64,000 bases of DNA, taken from positions 139,980 to 203,979 of the forward strand of contig MNCI01036132.1 in the NCBI GenBank assembly GCA_015680685.1, written 5' to 3'. A program made the translations under genes and the position numbers. This stretch comes from Gnetum montanum. Taxonomy: Eukaryota > Streptophyta > Gnetopsida > Gnetales > Gnetaceae. Positions 13,141-25,770 of this stretch are shown in pieces. The notes beneath the pieces are model-generated. The model was not told the DNA's origin and searched no databases. It saw nothing but the letters and a program-made list of their open reading frames with translations. Numbering within the stretch: position 1 is the stretch's first letter; the number at the start of each line of letters is the position of its first letter.

Positions 13141-13679
13141 TAAATGAAAATTCATCCTTAAGTTCTTTTCCAAAATTGGGAAGGTATGGGATTATTGACT
13201 AACTCTTAACAAAACAAAACAAACTCACTTGACAAAATTGAGTGTTCAAGTGTATAGATCAATATATTACAAAATTGTAGTGTTCATGACACAAAATTGA
13301 ACACCATGACATGACTATATAAAAATAATTTAATAGCACTTCCTTTGATGACATGAAGGTGGTGGAGAAGATCAAACAATCCCAAGCAGTGTTGGCTCCT
13401 AAGGTTTTGAAGGACCTTCACTAGCTTCAGGCACATGTGGTAGCTAAGGTGGCTATGGCTATCCTACTACAGCTGCAACCTCCAATGGAAGGTGAAATGC
13501 CTCAAGTAATGCCTTAATCTCCTCCCCTTACTTCAGGGATCATTCATAGCCCACGTGACACTACCAATGTGGGCTAGAATGGGAACATCCCACAAACAAG
13601 GCATTATCGAGAACATTTCCTATACATTGACAAACTAGGTAGCAAAATATTTGCATTTGATGTCAATTCCCTAACTACA

Positions 13680-16224
13680 CTCTATAGCTCCTAGTAGTCA
13701 TTCATCTAGATTCTTAGTAGCTGATCATTGATTTGTGAATCATGCCTTGAGAACCTTGAGTTTAGTGTTAGCCACTACAAGCTTTTCCTTGGTATCCTTG
13801 TGGTGCTTGAACTCAGCCTTGTATAATAAGTACGAGTTAGCCATCTACTTCTCTAATTTAGATTGTGGTTGTTTGATAGTCAACATGGCGAGATTTGCAT
13901 AATGAAGATTGGCAAGCTCCATGTACTCCGTCATCTCCTTGATTTGCAACTCCTTCATGTGAATTTTTTCTTTGTTGTAGGCATCTATCCCATCAATGAT
14001 GTTTCCAAACTTCTCTACCTTACTAGAGTTTCTAGAGGGCTCCATTTGCTTTTGCCTTCACCAACTAAATATGTTTTTCATTTACTTCATTCTACAAACC
14101 AACATGTTCTTTGTAATGGTTCTTGACTCTCTCAAATTTGATAGCCTCCCATTTTTAGGCAGCTACCTGAATCATAGTTTTCTAGTGAGGAGAACGAACT
14201 TTCTTCATGGAGAGATTTCTATTTGCTATTGTTAATCTCCTCACTTCTATGTTTTCTCTAGCTAATTTCTCCTTCTGTTGATGAATGAAATCTATTAATT
14301 GTTTCTTGTGCACATCAACATTTCATAGGTAATGATTTTCTCTAGTCAATTGGACATTCTCCTGGTACGTCTGATCCAAAGCCTTCTAAATATTTTGTTA
14401 TGTGGCCTCTGCTAAGGATTGATAGAACACCATCATCTCCATTGCACCCTCAACCCCTTTGAGTTTGATGTGAAGATGTTCCATAGCCTCATCTCCTATT
14501 AGTGTTGGGTTGAGGAATGCAGGATCAATAATCTGGGCTCTTAGTTTAGCAACATCCACAGCCAAGCATTCATTTCACTCCTTGGCTATTTTGAGTTACC
14601 ACTCCAATATGATGTTTTTCCCCTTGCCTCTAGTAGCTCTAACTAGGTTGCAGTAATGTTGTCTAGAAGGTCAAAAACATTCGGAAGTAGTTTCCCAATC
14701 CACACCAGTTGATCCAGTAATTCTTCATGTTGTGCTGCACTTATTTTGCCACTTGTGGTTCCTATGGACATATGCATAGCCTTGAGTGTAGTTATTTCTA
14801 GTACAAATGTCGTAGATGCATTAAGAGTTTCATCAATATGGTCAGCAACCACTTCTACTACTATCTCCTACCCTTAGTGGTACATCACTAGTACAGTTGC
14901 CTCTTTTCCCTTTTCCAAGTGCACTGAGAAGGTCAAAACATTCCCAGAGATTTCTGGGAGTGACTATTGTTCTACAAGAGATACTATGACCTTTCTAGTA
15001 CTTTTATTTAACCTTGTTGGTAGTTATGCTATTTGGGCTAAGAAAATGGATCCACCCTCATCCATCAAGTTGATTGTTTAGGCCACCTCATTAAGGTGGC
15101 TCATTGCTAGTCTATAGACAGATGCATCCTTGTCACTCATGTCTACTCGTTGCTCTTATTCACTCAGGAGTCATTCTCTATAGTCCTACAACTATTGGGT
15201 ACTTGTAGCGATGTTTAGCACCATTGTTTGAGTGGTAGGTGGAGGTGGTGCTTGCTGCTCCACTTCTTGAATTATAGTCATAGGCATCTTGTCCTTCATC
15301 ATTTCTGCACAGTTGGTAGTTGAAATAGTTCTGACAATATCATTGATGTAACAATCTATTCCTCCCCTTTGACAGAGTTTCCTGATGATGCATTGGAAGG
15401 GGATTGCCTTTCTTTTCTATTCATTTTCTTTAAATCGCTTCTCCATCTCTAGATAGATCAACTATGAAAGGTTGACTATGAATCTCCCACTTAGAGCAAC
15501 GCATGCTTGGGTAGAGAAGGTGGTGATTTTGCATGGCCTCATCATGGGATTAAGGTAGAAGGTTCAAATCTTGTAATAAATCCCCTTTTCCAATGTGAGT
15601 GCATCAAACTCCTTACAATCAACATCATAGTTCCATTATACACATTGTTTCTTGATACTAAGATCAACTTACATTGGGATCTCAATAAGGTTCACCCCTA
15701 TTTCAAGTAACCCAAGCACTGCAACAATGGCTTGCACTAAGTAGGACACTAAGATGTCTTTGATTCTTACTATTGATCAAGGCTACTTGTTATTCTAGAA
15801 TAGGATCCTCTCTTCCATGTACCACTTCCCAGTGGAAGTGATGACTAGCCACATGGAAGAGGACTTTAGCTGGTCCTGCACTTTTCTTGATGCATGCTCC
15901 AGGAAGGGACTAAAATCTAACGCCTAGAGCACTAATTTTTAGACCTCTCTTAATTTTATTTAATTCAAGTAGGCCTCTATTAAGGTCACCTCAAGATTTT
16001 TTGGTTGTGTTGGTACATCATCCCAATGGAAGTGTTTTGTTGCTACTACTACTGGTTCTAGAATCTATCTAATAGATTCCACTTCTACCTCTTTCCTAAG
16101 AGGACCTATGGCATGGGTTGTGAGTGTTTCTTCTTAGGGCTATTCTTGGCCATTTTCCATTTTGGACCATTTCTTCCTTGGCTAGGATGATCCTACTTCC
16201 TATGTGTGCTTTCCTTTTGGTGCC
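13680..16224 (-). pseudogene. E4 extra post-pol ORF: putative plant transposon-type domain plus coiled coil
   Basis: Reading leftwards from ATG 16224 (MAPKGKHT), one frame keeps clear coding character to about 14620 (some 530 codons) despite roughly 25 stops. Two frameshifts then carry it to about 13680, for some 840 codons. The N-terminal half is globular, with WYMEERI near 15805 and AIPFQCIIRKLCQRGGI near 15390. The latter resembles the putative plant transposon protein domain often annotated in Athila-type elements; this is recalled similarity, not a search. A proline run (QAPPPPTT, about 15255) separates it from a long C-terminal coiled coil (ENVQLTRENHYL, KEKLARENIEVRRL, then KMKELQ-like heptads near 13940). 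The ATG follows TGACTGCAG, a good splice acceptor. E1 and E2 keep only short relics here. An env-like role is possible by position, but no membrane segment is evident. Confidence 0.6.
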
Positions 16225-16681
16225 ATCTGCAGTCACAACACATCCATGGATTAGTAGATGTAATGTGTAACTTTAAAGTTTTGAATACTTTTTTTTGTTA
16301 GTTAGCTAGCTACACTTTGGCTATAGTTGGACCATTGTAGATTGATTATTTTATTATTATTTTATTAATTATTTATTATAATTTTCACTGGAGCTTGTTG
16401 AAAAGGTTTAAATCTTGTAATTTAGTATTTGATAGTTGATTTTTCAGTTAAACCTTTGTGGGAGTTAGAAAAATTTGTGAAAAACTTTCTATCAAAAATG
16501 GCACATTTTTTGGCCCCCACAATGAAAATCTTACCTCCAGTAGCTACATGGTTGAAGAACAAAGTGATTTGGAAAAATGGTTTGTAATTTATAAGCTTTG
16601 AAAGGTTCTAGGCTATGAAAATTTGAAAAAATCCTTTGGCGTTTATGAGAAAATGTAAAATTTTCCAAGTGGGATGACACA
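16225..16681 (-). other. Leader between internal promoter and extra ORF of E4
   Basis: This is non-coding, AT-rich sequence of about 450 bp. Read leftwards it ends in a pyrimidine-poor stretch and TGACTGCAG immediately before the ATG. It would be the 5' untranslated region or intron if the internal promoter or splice site is used. I see no open frame. Confidence 0.45.
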
Positions 16682-16781
16682 TATTTATACTATTTTTCCC
16701 TTACATTGATGGGTCCCCATACATAGGACCTTGTATATCGGTCTGCTCCATCGATGGCGTCCCATATACAAGGCCCATCAA
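16682..16781 (-). promoter_or_regulatory. Internal promoter-like sequence ahead of the E4 extra ORF
   Basis: On the minus strand a nested dyad (TTGATGGG, CCTTGTATAT, a CCATCGATGG palindrome, ATATACAAGG, CCCATCAA; plus-strand positions 16706-16781) is followed about 17 bp later by TATAAATA (16689-16682). This is the same layout as the LTR promoters of this family and uses the same CATCGATGG wording. The ATG of the extra ORF lies about 460 bp downstream. I saw no R-region polyadenylation motif here, so it is not a full LTR. Confidence 0.5.
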
Positions 16782-16999
16782 CCAAAATTTTGAAATTTGA
16801 ATATCTTGAAAAATATAAGGAATTTCTCAATGAATTTGAGGTCTATGGAATTCCATAAAATCCAAGAATATGATAAAATAATTGAATAGGATCTTTGAAA
16901 ACTCAAAAATTGAAAATTTGATGGAGAACATTTTTAATGAACAAAATATGTAAAGCAACACATGGTCTGATGTTGAAGATGGGTGTACAAAAGATTCTA

Positions 17000-18335
17000 T
17001 TTACAAGAATGCCTAAGGATAAGGTTCTTAACAAACACCACAAAGAGATATGCAAGTGGGTCCTTCCCATAGTAAGCACATGCCTTGTTTTCCCTTGTAT
17101 AACCTCAACCTAAGGAGTCTGTGAGCCCCATAGGTGATTAATGGTTGAAAGAATTTGAAGACCAAAACCTAGAAGATTATACCTAAGAATTCAAATACGT
17201 CAAACCAAGACACAGAATCAAGAACATGGACTTTGGTAGTGAGATATGATGGAGAAGGTGGAATGGAATTCCAACTAAGGTCATAAGAAGTCCCTTGTGA
17301 AGTTCATGTTTAAAATGATCAAAGAAGATTCATCCTTAGTCCAGACCAAAACCAACCTCTTTCAGTGACTTTGCATCATGACCCCAAGACTGATCCACAC
17401 CCCCCCTCCCAAGACACAAGATTGTGCCCATAAAACAACCACCATTCCATAAATAGAAGAAAAGAGAAGTAGGAAGTGGGAAAGTTCCTTAGTTAGCAAG
17501 GACCTTGGAGCATGGGTACATATCTTTCTAGTCCCATAACCAATGCTTGTAGCCCATTTATTTTTCTAAGGGATGTGCTTTAAATTCCCATCATGTTTTT
17601 TTTTTTGTATTTTTTTGTTGTTATTTTATTTTTTGGATGGGAACCATATCATGCAAAGACTTTATTTGACTTCCTATTAGTGGTTGGAATGAAACAATAA
17701 GAAATCTATGAGAACACTCAAGCACTCAAGTAAGTAGAAGACTACAAAGAGTATTGAGTTTCCTTGAAGTCACACCCTATTCAAATGTTTGAATCCTTCC
17801 TAATTTTGAAAACTGCCAAGGTCACAAATTTATTAAAAGTTGATTTAATGAAAGGGACCTCAAACTTCCAAAACAAAGAAAATCAAAGTTTGTGAATGGG
17901 TGGATGTCATGGACTCACTGCCTATTCCTTGACAAAGAAACCATGATCGAGTCATCGGTATAAAAATTCAAAAATAGAAATCAAACATTAGCAAATAAAA
18001 CACAAACCACAAACCACCATTAGTAATAGCCACAACACCAATGTGTCCTATTGGCAATAAAGCACTTTTATTAGAAAAAATTTGATAATCACACTCAAAC
18101 AAAACATAATATATATGAAAGTGTAAAATACCCAATGAATATTCAAATGTATTAAGGATGGTGTAAAACAAAAAATGGTGTAAAAATATGAAAAAAATTT
18201 GAAAATCAAAAAGTTGTAAAATAAATAACTTGCAAAATAAAAAATGTAGGAAACAAAAAATGAAAAAACTAAGGAGCCGTATGGATGATATAGCATAGAT
18301 GGCCATCTCCCCCATGACTAAGTTGGAAGGAGGAA
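17000..18335 (-). other. Conserved post-pol non-coding block of E4
   Basis: This is homologous, in order, to 48995-50240 of E2 and 30062-31330 of E1. Shared landmarks on the minus strand are the GATGGCCA start, a T-rich TTTTACA stretch, GTCTTTGCATG, TGGGCTACAAGCATTGGTTA, and GGAAGGACCCACTTGC near the end (GGGAGGACCCACTG in E1 and E2). No frame is conserved. Open stretches such as 17968-18354 are T-rich artefacts. Confidence 0.8.
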
Positions 18336-20700
18336 ATCCAAAAAAATTGAGCATGCTTGTCCACTTGTTGAGGTATTTGTTGCACTAGCTTACTTGAGCT
18401 CAAGGAAAAGCTTTACATATTGGATGTTGACCAACTACCTTTTATTTGGGCTCTCATATTTCTATAGGGTCATGGCACTAGAAGAAAATGTTTCAGTAAT
18501 TATATAAGATCCCTCCCACAATGTTTGAAACTTAGTTTTCTATGGTACATGTGTGGGATACCAAAAAAGAACCTTATCTTCCAATTGGAATTTTACTTTC
18601 TATATTCTCATGTCATGCCATTGTTTATTGAATGCCTTGTGCATTTCATTCAAAGATAAGGTCATTAATCAATTTTCATCTAACATTTGAGGTTGTTCAA
18701 TCTTTCTCTTTATGCTAGGCTAGGCTCAAGTCAAGATCTAGTTCATATTTTGTTGAGAGTGTACAAAGCTCGAATTGGATCAAGACCATTGGAAGTTTTT
18801 TGTACACTAACTCATAGGGAAAGTAGTCAATAGAAAGTTTCCATGTTGAGCAATAGGCCCATAGGATATCATTGAGTTTTGTGCTCCAACATCTTCTATA
18901 TTTACTTATGGTTCTTGTTAAGATCTTTGTAATCTCCCTATTAGTTACCTCTGCTTAATTGTTGGCTTGGAGGTGATAAGGTGTTAATTTATGTTCAACC
19001 CCCAAGTGTTGCATAATTTTTTGAAAGGTGGCACTTGTAAAATGAGTTCCATTGTTAGAAATTAATTCACATGGCATCCCAAACCTATTTACAACATTTT
19101 TTGTACAAATCAAGCAGCAGTGGATGATGTACTATTGGTGGTGGCTATTGCTTCTACCCATTTGATGTAGTAGTCAACTACTACGATGATATATGCCTTT
19201 GCATTGGACATGGATGTGATGGGACCATGAAGTGTATGCACCATATGATGGGTGTGATCCAACACTTGCTCAAATGTAGCCCCATAGGTAGAGAAGTCAT
19301 CCATAAAGACTTCTACCCTACTACCAATCTGCTATTGAAAAATACTAAAGACTAGGCTTTGAAATGTTGTAGGAGCATTGCATAGACCAAACGACATCTT
19401 ACAATATGTAAAAGTCCCTTAGGGACTCATGAATATTGTCTTGTCCTAATCTTTTAGTGCAATTTGGATTTGGTTATAGCCACTATAATCATTCAAGAAG
19501 CTATCATAGTAATGCCTAGAGATAGTATCCAACATTTAATCCACAAATGGAAATGGAAAATGATCTTTTAATGTTACCATGTTCAATAGCCTAAATTTGA
19601 TGCAGACCAACCACTTACCACTTTTCTTTGGCATAATTACGAGTGGGTTAACTGGCTCACTATCCATGATGAAATAGTTGAACCCTACCTTGAGGAGGTT
19701 TTCTATTTTCTCTTTGACAATCAGCTTCAACTTGGGGTTAAGCCACCTTTGTAGCTACCTTCTTAGCTTCATGGCTAGGTCAATGTAGATGCAATGCTTG
19801 CATGTCCTTGGATTAATTCCTATCAACTTGGGATATGACCAAACAAAAGCTATTGGCCATTTGTTAATGACCTACAATAGTTTATCTTTTTGTTTAGGAG
19901 CAAGATTTGTGTTCATTATGACTGGTTTACCATTGTTTAAAAATGCGTACTCCATGCCAGTTAGTAAGGTTTTTAACTCTAGGGGAACCTACTTGAAATT
20001 ATCAAGGATTTCCAATTCTCCCTAACACATATCATCATCTTCATCATTGGAGAGTTTGTGATAAACTTGCTCAAGTTCATCCATGCCTTGACATAAGCAC
20101 ATGTTAGGCTTTCAGTAGGTTCCATCCATAATGTGCTTCTATCATAGTCAGCCATCAACCACTAGGCTCCCTCCTATTTTGTGACTACTGCGTATAGGCA
20201 CCTTTCGATATCTATTTCATTTGCACACTAATTGCATTCTTTAATAAATTTACTTTTAATGGACCAAATTTTCTACACACAATTGCACTCGTTATCATTG
20301 TACACAATGCATGGAACATGCTTCTTCTCTAGCCTTCCAAATTTATTTTCCTTCAAGATTTCCAAGGAGAGGTCCCGTATGCCCATTTGTGCATCAACTA
20401 TGCTTAACCATGCCCTTTCCATAATTATGGAAAATTCACCTTTGCAATTTTCTACCTTGATCATGAGAAAATCAACAAGATAGGATTACCCACAAGCTAT
20501 GGTGACAATGTGCTCCACTAGTCCCAAAGAAATAGTAATTAATAGATTTCCCACTTGTAAACAAATGCTGCTTTTCTTGAGAGGCAATAGGTTCTAGGTC
20601 ATGTACATTTCCTGAGAGATGAGATTGACACTAGAACTAGAATCAAGAAGAGCTTTGCATGGCTCATGTTCAATGATCTGTAAGTAAATGAGTAGACTTC
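18336..20700 (-). pseudogene. pol: E4 pro-pol: protease, RT, fused to integrase, internally deleted
   Basis: Read leftwards: protease near 20650-20270, with ALLDSSSSVNLIS giving DSS in place of the catalytic DSG. RT starts near 19760 (KVGFNYFIMDSEPVNPLVIM, CIKFRLLN, FGLCNAPTTFQ) and keeps the catalytic motif as FMDDFSTYG near 19300. An open stretch 19304-19110 then passes from that RT motif directly into the integrase core (NAKAYIIVVVDYYIKWVEA). Compared with E2, about 1.2 kb (RT thumb, RNase H, integrase zinc finger) is missing, with the junction near 19225-19255. The integrase core and C-terminal part continue to about 18336 with frameshifts and stops. One catalytic Asp reads Asn (SNNGTHF), as in E2. 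The protein cannot be functional. Confidence 0.85.
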
Positions 20701-23233
20701 CCAGGTTAGATCTTTTTGTGGGAAGATTACTTGCCTTGATTCAATCAAAAACAACATGAGTTAACATCATAGTATGTATCTAAGGTGGTGTTTGGCTTGA
20801 AGGGCACTAGAATGTGTTTGATGTAGAGGATGAGGGTGTTGGAGATACAGGGCAACTAGCCGCATTATGTGGGGAGGGTTTAGGAGGACTGTTGGGTTAG
20901 AAAAATGGTCATTTCCTAGATTGATTATCTGAACCACTTAGTTGGAAAGTGAATTGTGAATGTACAGCCCTTGTAGCATTTTGTTTCTATGGCTATAGAG
21001 GAATTTCACCCTACATGGATAGAATAAGAGGCAATTGAGTTGAGGGTAGAGGGATGTCCATAGATGGATGCAAAGGATGGTATGGGTATGGGTGTTCCCC
21101 TCAAGTAGATGGTGAATAAGTTTGATGGTACTCTAGAGGGTAATAGTGAAGCTAAAATGATGCATGGCATGTAGAGCTTCATGGAAAAACAAGTTACTAA
21201 ATAGAGTACCTGTATGGATCTAGTTGCCTATAAGGGTAATATTGTCTTAAGTATGGCATTCCCCATGATTGTGATTCATGCCAGTATTGATATTATTCAT
21301 ATGATTGTGGTGGAGCTTCACTTGGATAGTAAGCTTGTTGTTGTTGGTGGAACTACCTTGGATTACCTTGTGGATAAGGCAATCATTTACATGCTTGCCT
21401 CCATGTTATTCAAGGATTGAACATGTACATGCTAGACTCTTGTAAGTGTGACACCATAGGGAAACATCCCTAAGGATGTTCGTACTGACATATGTCTCAA
21501 CCAACATCATCATTAGAGTCTATCTCCACAACTTCTTCTACTATAATAGCTTTGCACTTACCTCATTGGTAGGCACATTCAACTTCTTTCCACCTCCTTT
21601 GTTACGATCACTATTTTGCTCTTTGGATTCTTCAAAAATCTTCATAGTGGTTTGGAATTTTTCAATCAAAGAGTCCCATAACTTATTAACCTTTTTCAAA
21701 ATATTAGGTATAGATTTTTAGATGGAAAAGGTTTTCTTGTTCACCACTTCATCAAGTGGTAACTCCTCCTTGTCATAGAATTGAACCTCTCTTTTTCTAA
21801 TGGAAGGATCCCTATTATATTTTTCCACACTTTCCCTTTTTTGCAACTCACCTTCTACTGTTGAAACCTATTCAATTAGCCTTTTTATCTAATGAGCTCT
21901 TAGTTTGAATAGTCTCCCTTGGGCATAAACTCCAAGAGTTCTTCTAGTTTCTACTCTAAGCCCATCTATGATGTGGCAAAGTTGTTCCCTTTGAGAATAA
22001 CCATGGCCAAGGAATTAATGTAGAAAAGAATAGTATCTATTCATGATGGCATCCAAGGGTTCATGTGTTCCCTATTTATAGCCTTGGATTTTCCTCCTTA
22101 GATTAGACACTCTAGAGTATGTCTAGTATTTGTCATTGAATGGCTCAAGCATTGTACTCCATCAGCAGATAGATTCTGGTTGCAATGACTGGTACTAGCT
22201 TTTAGCTTCCTTAATGAGTGTCCTAGGGAATAACTTGATTTTTTTCCAATCATTTTCAATGTTTTTTAAGGCATAGGTATCATGGAAAGCTTGTAGATGT
22301 GTCTATGGATCAGAGTTATATCTCCCCTCAAATCTTGGGATATTGTTCATGTCTAAGCGCTTGATCCAACTATCCTTCACATGCCTAGTTGGAATCTTGA
22401 TTGCCTCTACAATGTTAAGCATACTTTGAGTTACCAATAGAGGCTCATCATCATCATGATTCCATTGTCATCGATGATGTCCTTAGTTACCCCTTTGATT
22501 ATTTTCAGCATGGTGATTAGTATTATTACCTCGATGCTTACCTCCATCATGGTTGTTCCTTCTACTGTGTCTTTTAGAATGAGAAGAGGAAGAGGAAGAA
22601 AATGCAAATGAAGAGGGGGAAGAGGAAGGAGGACTACCTCCATGACAAAATCTACCAATTCCCCCTTATCTATCATGACCACGCTTATCAATTTTCCTAT
22701 CATTTTGATGCTTGTTTGATCCCTTTCTTTGACTACCATGTTTTCCTAAACTTGAATTGTGGATTGTAGACTGTAGATTCAAGGTCACACCCTCATCTCT
22801 AGTAACAAAGGGTAGAGAATATTTATGCTAAGAGCCCTTATAGGTAGGACCCTCATTGTTGTCTTAGTTTAGTAGGAATAAGGGATTAGTGAACCATTTC
22901 CCCTTAGCATCCTCATGATGCCTCTCCTGATGTCAATCTCACTTGCAGTGTGTATCAGTGGGACGGTAGTATTGAGTGTCATAACCATTCACAATATATT
23001 CCTCTTGAAGATCTGAGATTCCCAACTTCTTTAAATTTTGAAGAAGCATCCTAGGCATAGATCAATCAAGGAGTAATACAATGTTATCTTCCATATTACA
23101 CCATCATAGTTACTCATCCTAAATGTAGGATATAGGTGAAATCAAGCACAAACTCATCTGGATGAGTATATATCACTTTGCACTCTTGATGGGCCAGTGG
23201 TTTAACATCGTCATGCCTACTAGAAGAAGACAT
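20701..23233 (-). pseudogene. gag: E4 gag
   Basis: Athila-like gag starting at ATG 23233 (MSSSSRHDDVKPLAHQECK), then YTHPDEF, which all family members share. A serine- and arginine/histidine-rich region lies near 22740-22450, then LLVTQSMLNIVEAIKIPTRH leads into the capsid core. The C-terminal part includes a proline/glutamine-rich tail (LPYPQGNPR near 21375). There are several stops and frameshifts. Unlike E1 and E2, this copy still has sense codons at the four positions where those two share stops that I could compare (Glu after the first HQ, Gln in LLVTQSML, Gln in GYSQREQ). The reading frame leads into protease. Confidence 0.8.
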
Positions 23234-23353
23234 TTTTCAAACAAACAAATAAAGTATTAGTGTACTTTTGTAGTTATATTATTTGGGAATGATATTAACC
23301 TTGAGGTTTTTCCAACGATATTAATGATATCCACTAAACCTAGATAGTGCACG

Positions 23354-23371
23354 TTTTAACAAATAGAGCCA
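23354..23371 (-). other. E4 primer binding site, strongly decayed
   Basis: On the minus strand, one base after the LTR end, TGGCTCTATTTG occupies the place of the tRNA-Asp complement seen in E1-E3. Only about half of 18 positions still match. The identification rests on position. Confidence 0.45.
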
Positions 23372-23372
23372 A

Positions 23373-24289
23373 TGATGAGTCGTGAAGATTCCCCTATGTC
23401 CAACCATATGAATCACATAGCACTCACATGCAATTTGGTCGAATTTCATGGACTCTTTAGTTTCCAATGCACTATTCTTTTAGGAAGTTAGCATATCCTA
23501 AGGTAATTCGTTGTCTTCCCAATTACACTTGTGAAGTACAAAGGTATGGTTAAGTGTAATTGAGGCATATGATTTTTATCATTTTATGTTTTATGGTTTT
23601 AATGCTTAAAGAGAGAGATAAATTAATTTAATGACCAATTGAATTTAACTAACTAACTGGTCTCTAGCTAGTCCTAACATAAGCATCTTTTCCCACTTTC
23701 TATACATGTCTTGAATCCACATATCCACTACCGAGTTACCAAGCACTATGCTACTAGGTGCACTAAGCAATAATGCTACTGGGATTACCAAGCAAATATG
23801 TGTTATGCTCGAAGCAATCATACTTATGTATTTAATCTATCTAGCTTATCTTACTTAATTAGCTTAATTATTGGAAAACATTAAATAAATAATTGAAACC
23901 ATTAAATGCATGAATAAATATCTAAACTATCTAGAATGTTGCAAGGTTTATCAAGAAACTTTTCTGTATTTTCGTACACACTATCGTGCTCAAGTATAAC
24001 AATGCTTGAATAAAGATTCGTACACTAAATAACTCCTATTGTGGGCACTCAGGTGAAATATTCTATCTTTCGAATAGAAAAAATATAAGAGTTTGGCTAC
24101 TACTCTGGTTTGAATGCCCATAAACACAATTGGGAGCTTGTATTTATAGTTTGTGTTCTAGGGCTATGTCAACAAGGCCTTGTCAATGTAGCAAATGCTA
24201 CATTGATGCAACACCATCGATGGGGCAACACCATGTAAATGGGGCCCTATTGATGAAGGCCCATCAACGCAACACTTTGATACTCATCA
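23373..24289 (-). repeat. E4 5' LTR, 917 bp
   Basis: Its plus-strand edges are TGATGAGTCG (23373) and ACTCATCA (24289). It pairs with 12189-13128. On the minus strand, U3 contains a near-palindrome CAATGTAGCA-AA-TGCTACATTG (24184-24205) and repeated CATCAATG/CATCGATGG words, then TATAAATA (24148-24141). The R region holds GGAGTTATTTAGTGTACG and the family motif ATCTTTATTCAAGCA. Confidence 0.93.
24141..24148 (-). promoter_or_regulatory. TATA box of E4 5' LTR
   Basis: TATAAATA on the minus strand sits about 36 bp downstream of the U3 dyad at 24184-24205. The equivalent positions in E1, E2 and E3 carry the same octamer. Confidence 0.6.
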
Positions 24290-24329
24290 AGAATATAAAG
24301 AAAGAGTTTATGCCTTGGCATATCAATCT

Positions 24330-25015
24330 TTGGATAAGTAACAAAATACTATCATCAATACCACATGTAATATTAGTAAATTCTTTTTTTCAATCTTGTT
24401 TGACCTTAGTGCCAATCATTCTCTTGTGGACCCTAGAGATGTGATCCATTTACATATTGAGCTTTCACCCACGTATCATCCATTAGTAGTAAATATATTC
24501 CATTCTTCTTATCTTACAATTTCTAAGATGTTGCATTCAACTAAAGTGATGATTGAAGGTAACAAACAATATAGTGATTTGATGGTGATGGATCTTGAGT
24601 AGTATGATATGGTTCTTATAATGGATTAGTTAATTAAGTATGAAGGATGGTTGAATTTTAAGAATAATGCTCTCATACTTATTTAAACAAGTGGAAATGA
24701 AGCTATAATTCAAACAAGTTAGAATATATTAAACATGATCTAATGATAACTAAGAAGTTTTAATATCTATTTAAGTCAAGTCATAGTTACTTTATGATCT
24801 CAAAGCATGAAGACCATAAGTAGGAGACATATTTGATTTTGTTGATTCAAGAGTTCTTGGATCTATATATGAAATAACTTTTCAAATTACCTTAACATAG
24901 AAATATTGAGTTTGAGATTACACTCATGCTTAGAACCCAACTAATTTCCAAGGAATCTTATAGAATGTCTTCGTGAAGCTTGGAGAGCTAACAATATATA
25001 TTCAAGAACTATTGA
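24330..25015 (+). pseudogene. pol: E5 protease and start of RT
   Basis: This resumes E5 after E4. A frame at 24396-24602 and beyond holds FDLSANHSLVDP (the triad DSG is now DLS), then MDLE-stop-YDMVLIMD-stop-LIKYEGWLNFK, the C-terminal protease signature of chromoviruses. Between 24850 and 25015 RNIEFEITL, QLISKESYRMS in the next frame is the linker that opens the RT domain. The RT catalytic core is absent, and the sequence passes into E11 at about 25040. Stops are numerous. Confidence 0.75.
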
Positions 25016-25770
25016 ACAATGCTATCATTTAACTAAGTATCCATATCATGATAATAGTTAGATCTATAGAAAATGATATGTTGAGAATCTCTTCTAGTTT
25101 TTGTCTTATCATCTAACATTGTTGGATTAATGGAAATTGACCTCTTTGTTATCACTTGCAATTAGAGCATCAATAGAAATCCATATATTTTATCTTTTAT
25201 AGAAAAAAATCATATAATTTGACACCACTTAATCTAAAGAAGAAATTATTATAAAACTATATCATTATAAATCATTAGATTAATAGGTACAACAATGACA
25301 CTTAACTTTCCAATTTTTTAACAATGCTTGAAAATGCCTATGGTAATACACATTGATATACTAAAATTTCAAGAAAAACGCCTCTAAATGAGCATGATCT
25401 CTAACAAATTTTAATACATCTAATCCCAACTAAGCAAGGATTCCTCAGACTTATGATAAACTCTCAATAATATTACCATGCAAGGTAGATCTTATGACTT
25501 CTACATAGAACTTCATCAAACATGATTTCCTAGAAAATTGCAAGTAATATGACATTGCATTCATCATTTCATGGACATGAGAAGATGACTTAATTTACCT
25601 AAATCTACTTCATATCTTATAAAATAAGTAGAGGCTTAAACATTCTTTACATTGGAGGCCTAATTAAACATTAATTTAGCCATAACATAGAATTTGAACA
25701 TGAATATAAATGTCCTTCATTAGAAGACAAAAATTCATTACCTTACTGATGAGACGCTATTCGCACGAGC

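Larger units (their letters stand above)
12189..24289 (-). mobile_element. E4: Athila-like Ty3/gypsy element, 12.1 kb, with extra post-pol ORF
   Basis: This minus-strand LTR element has 5' LTR 24289-23373 and 3' LTR 13128-12189. LTR ends are TGATGAG-type and the element is flanked by the perfect 5-bp duplication AGAAT (12184-12188 and 24290-24294). Reading leftwards from 23233 it carries gag, protease, partial RT fused to partial integrase, then a conserved non-coding block, then an extra degenerate reading frame (16224-13680), then the polypurine tract GTTGTGGGGGTA. It is the longest of the family here. RT and integrase best match the Athila group, in which a third, env-position ORF after pol is known. 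It inserted into E5 between gag and protease. Confidence 0.93.

Noticed and set aside
13355-13680. Plus-strand protein-like stretch (VEKIKQSQAVLAPKVLKDLH and on)
   Set aside because: It lies antisense to the end of the E4 extra ORF, has several stops, and no sibling supports it. Kept only as a possibility.
17968-18354. 128-codon minus-strand open frame rich in Phe and Leu
   Set aside because: T-rich low-complexity sequence in the conserved post-pol block. E1 and E2 do not keep the frame.
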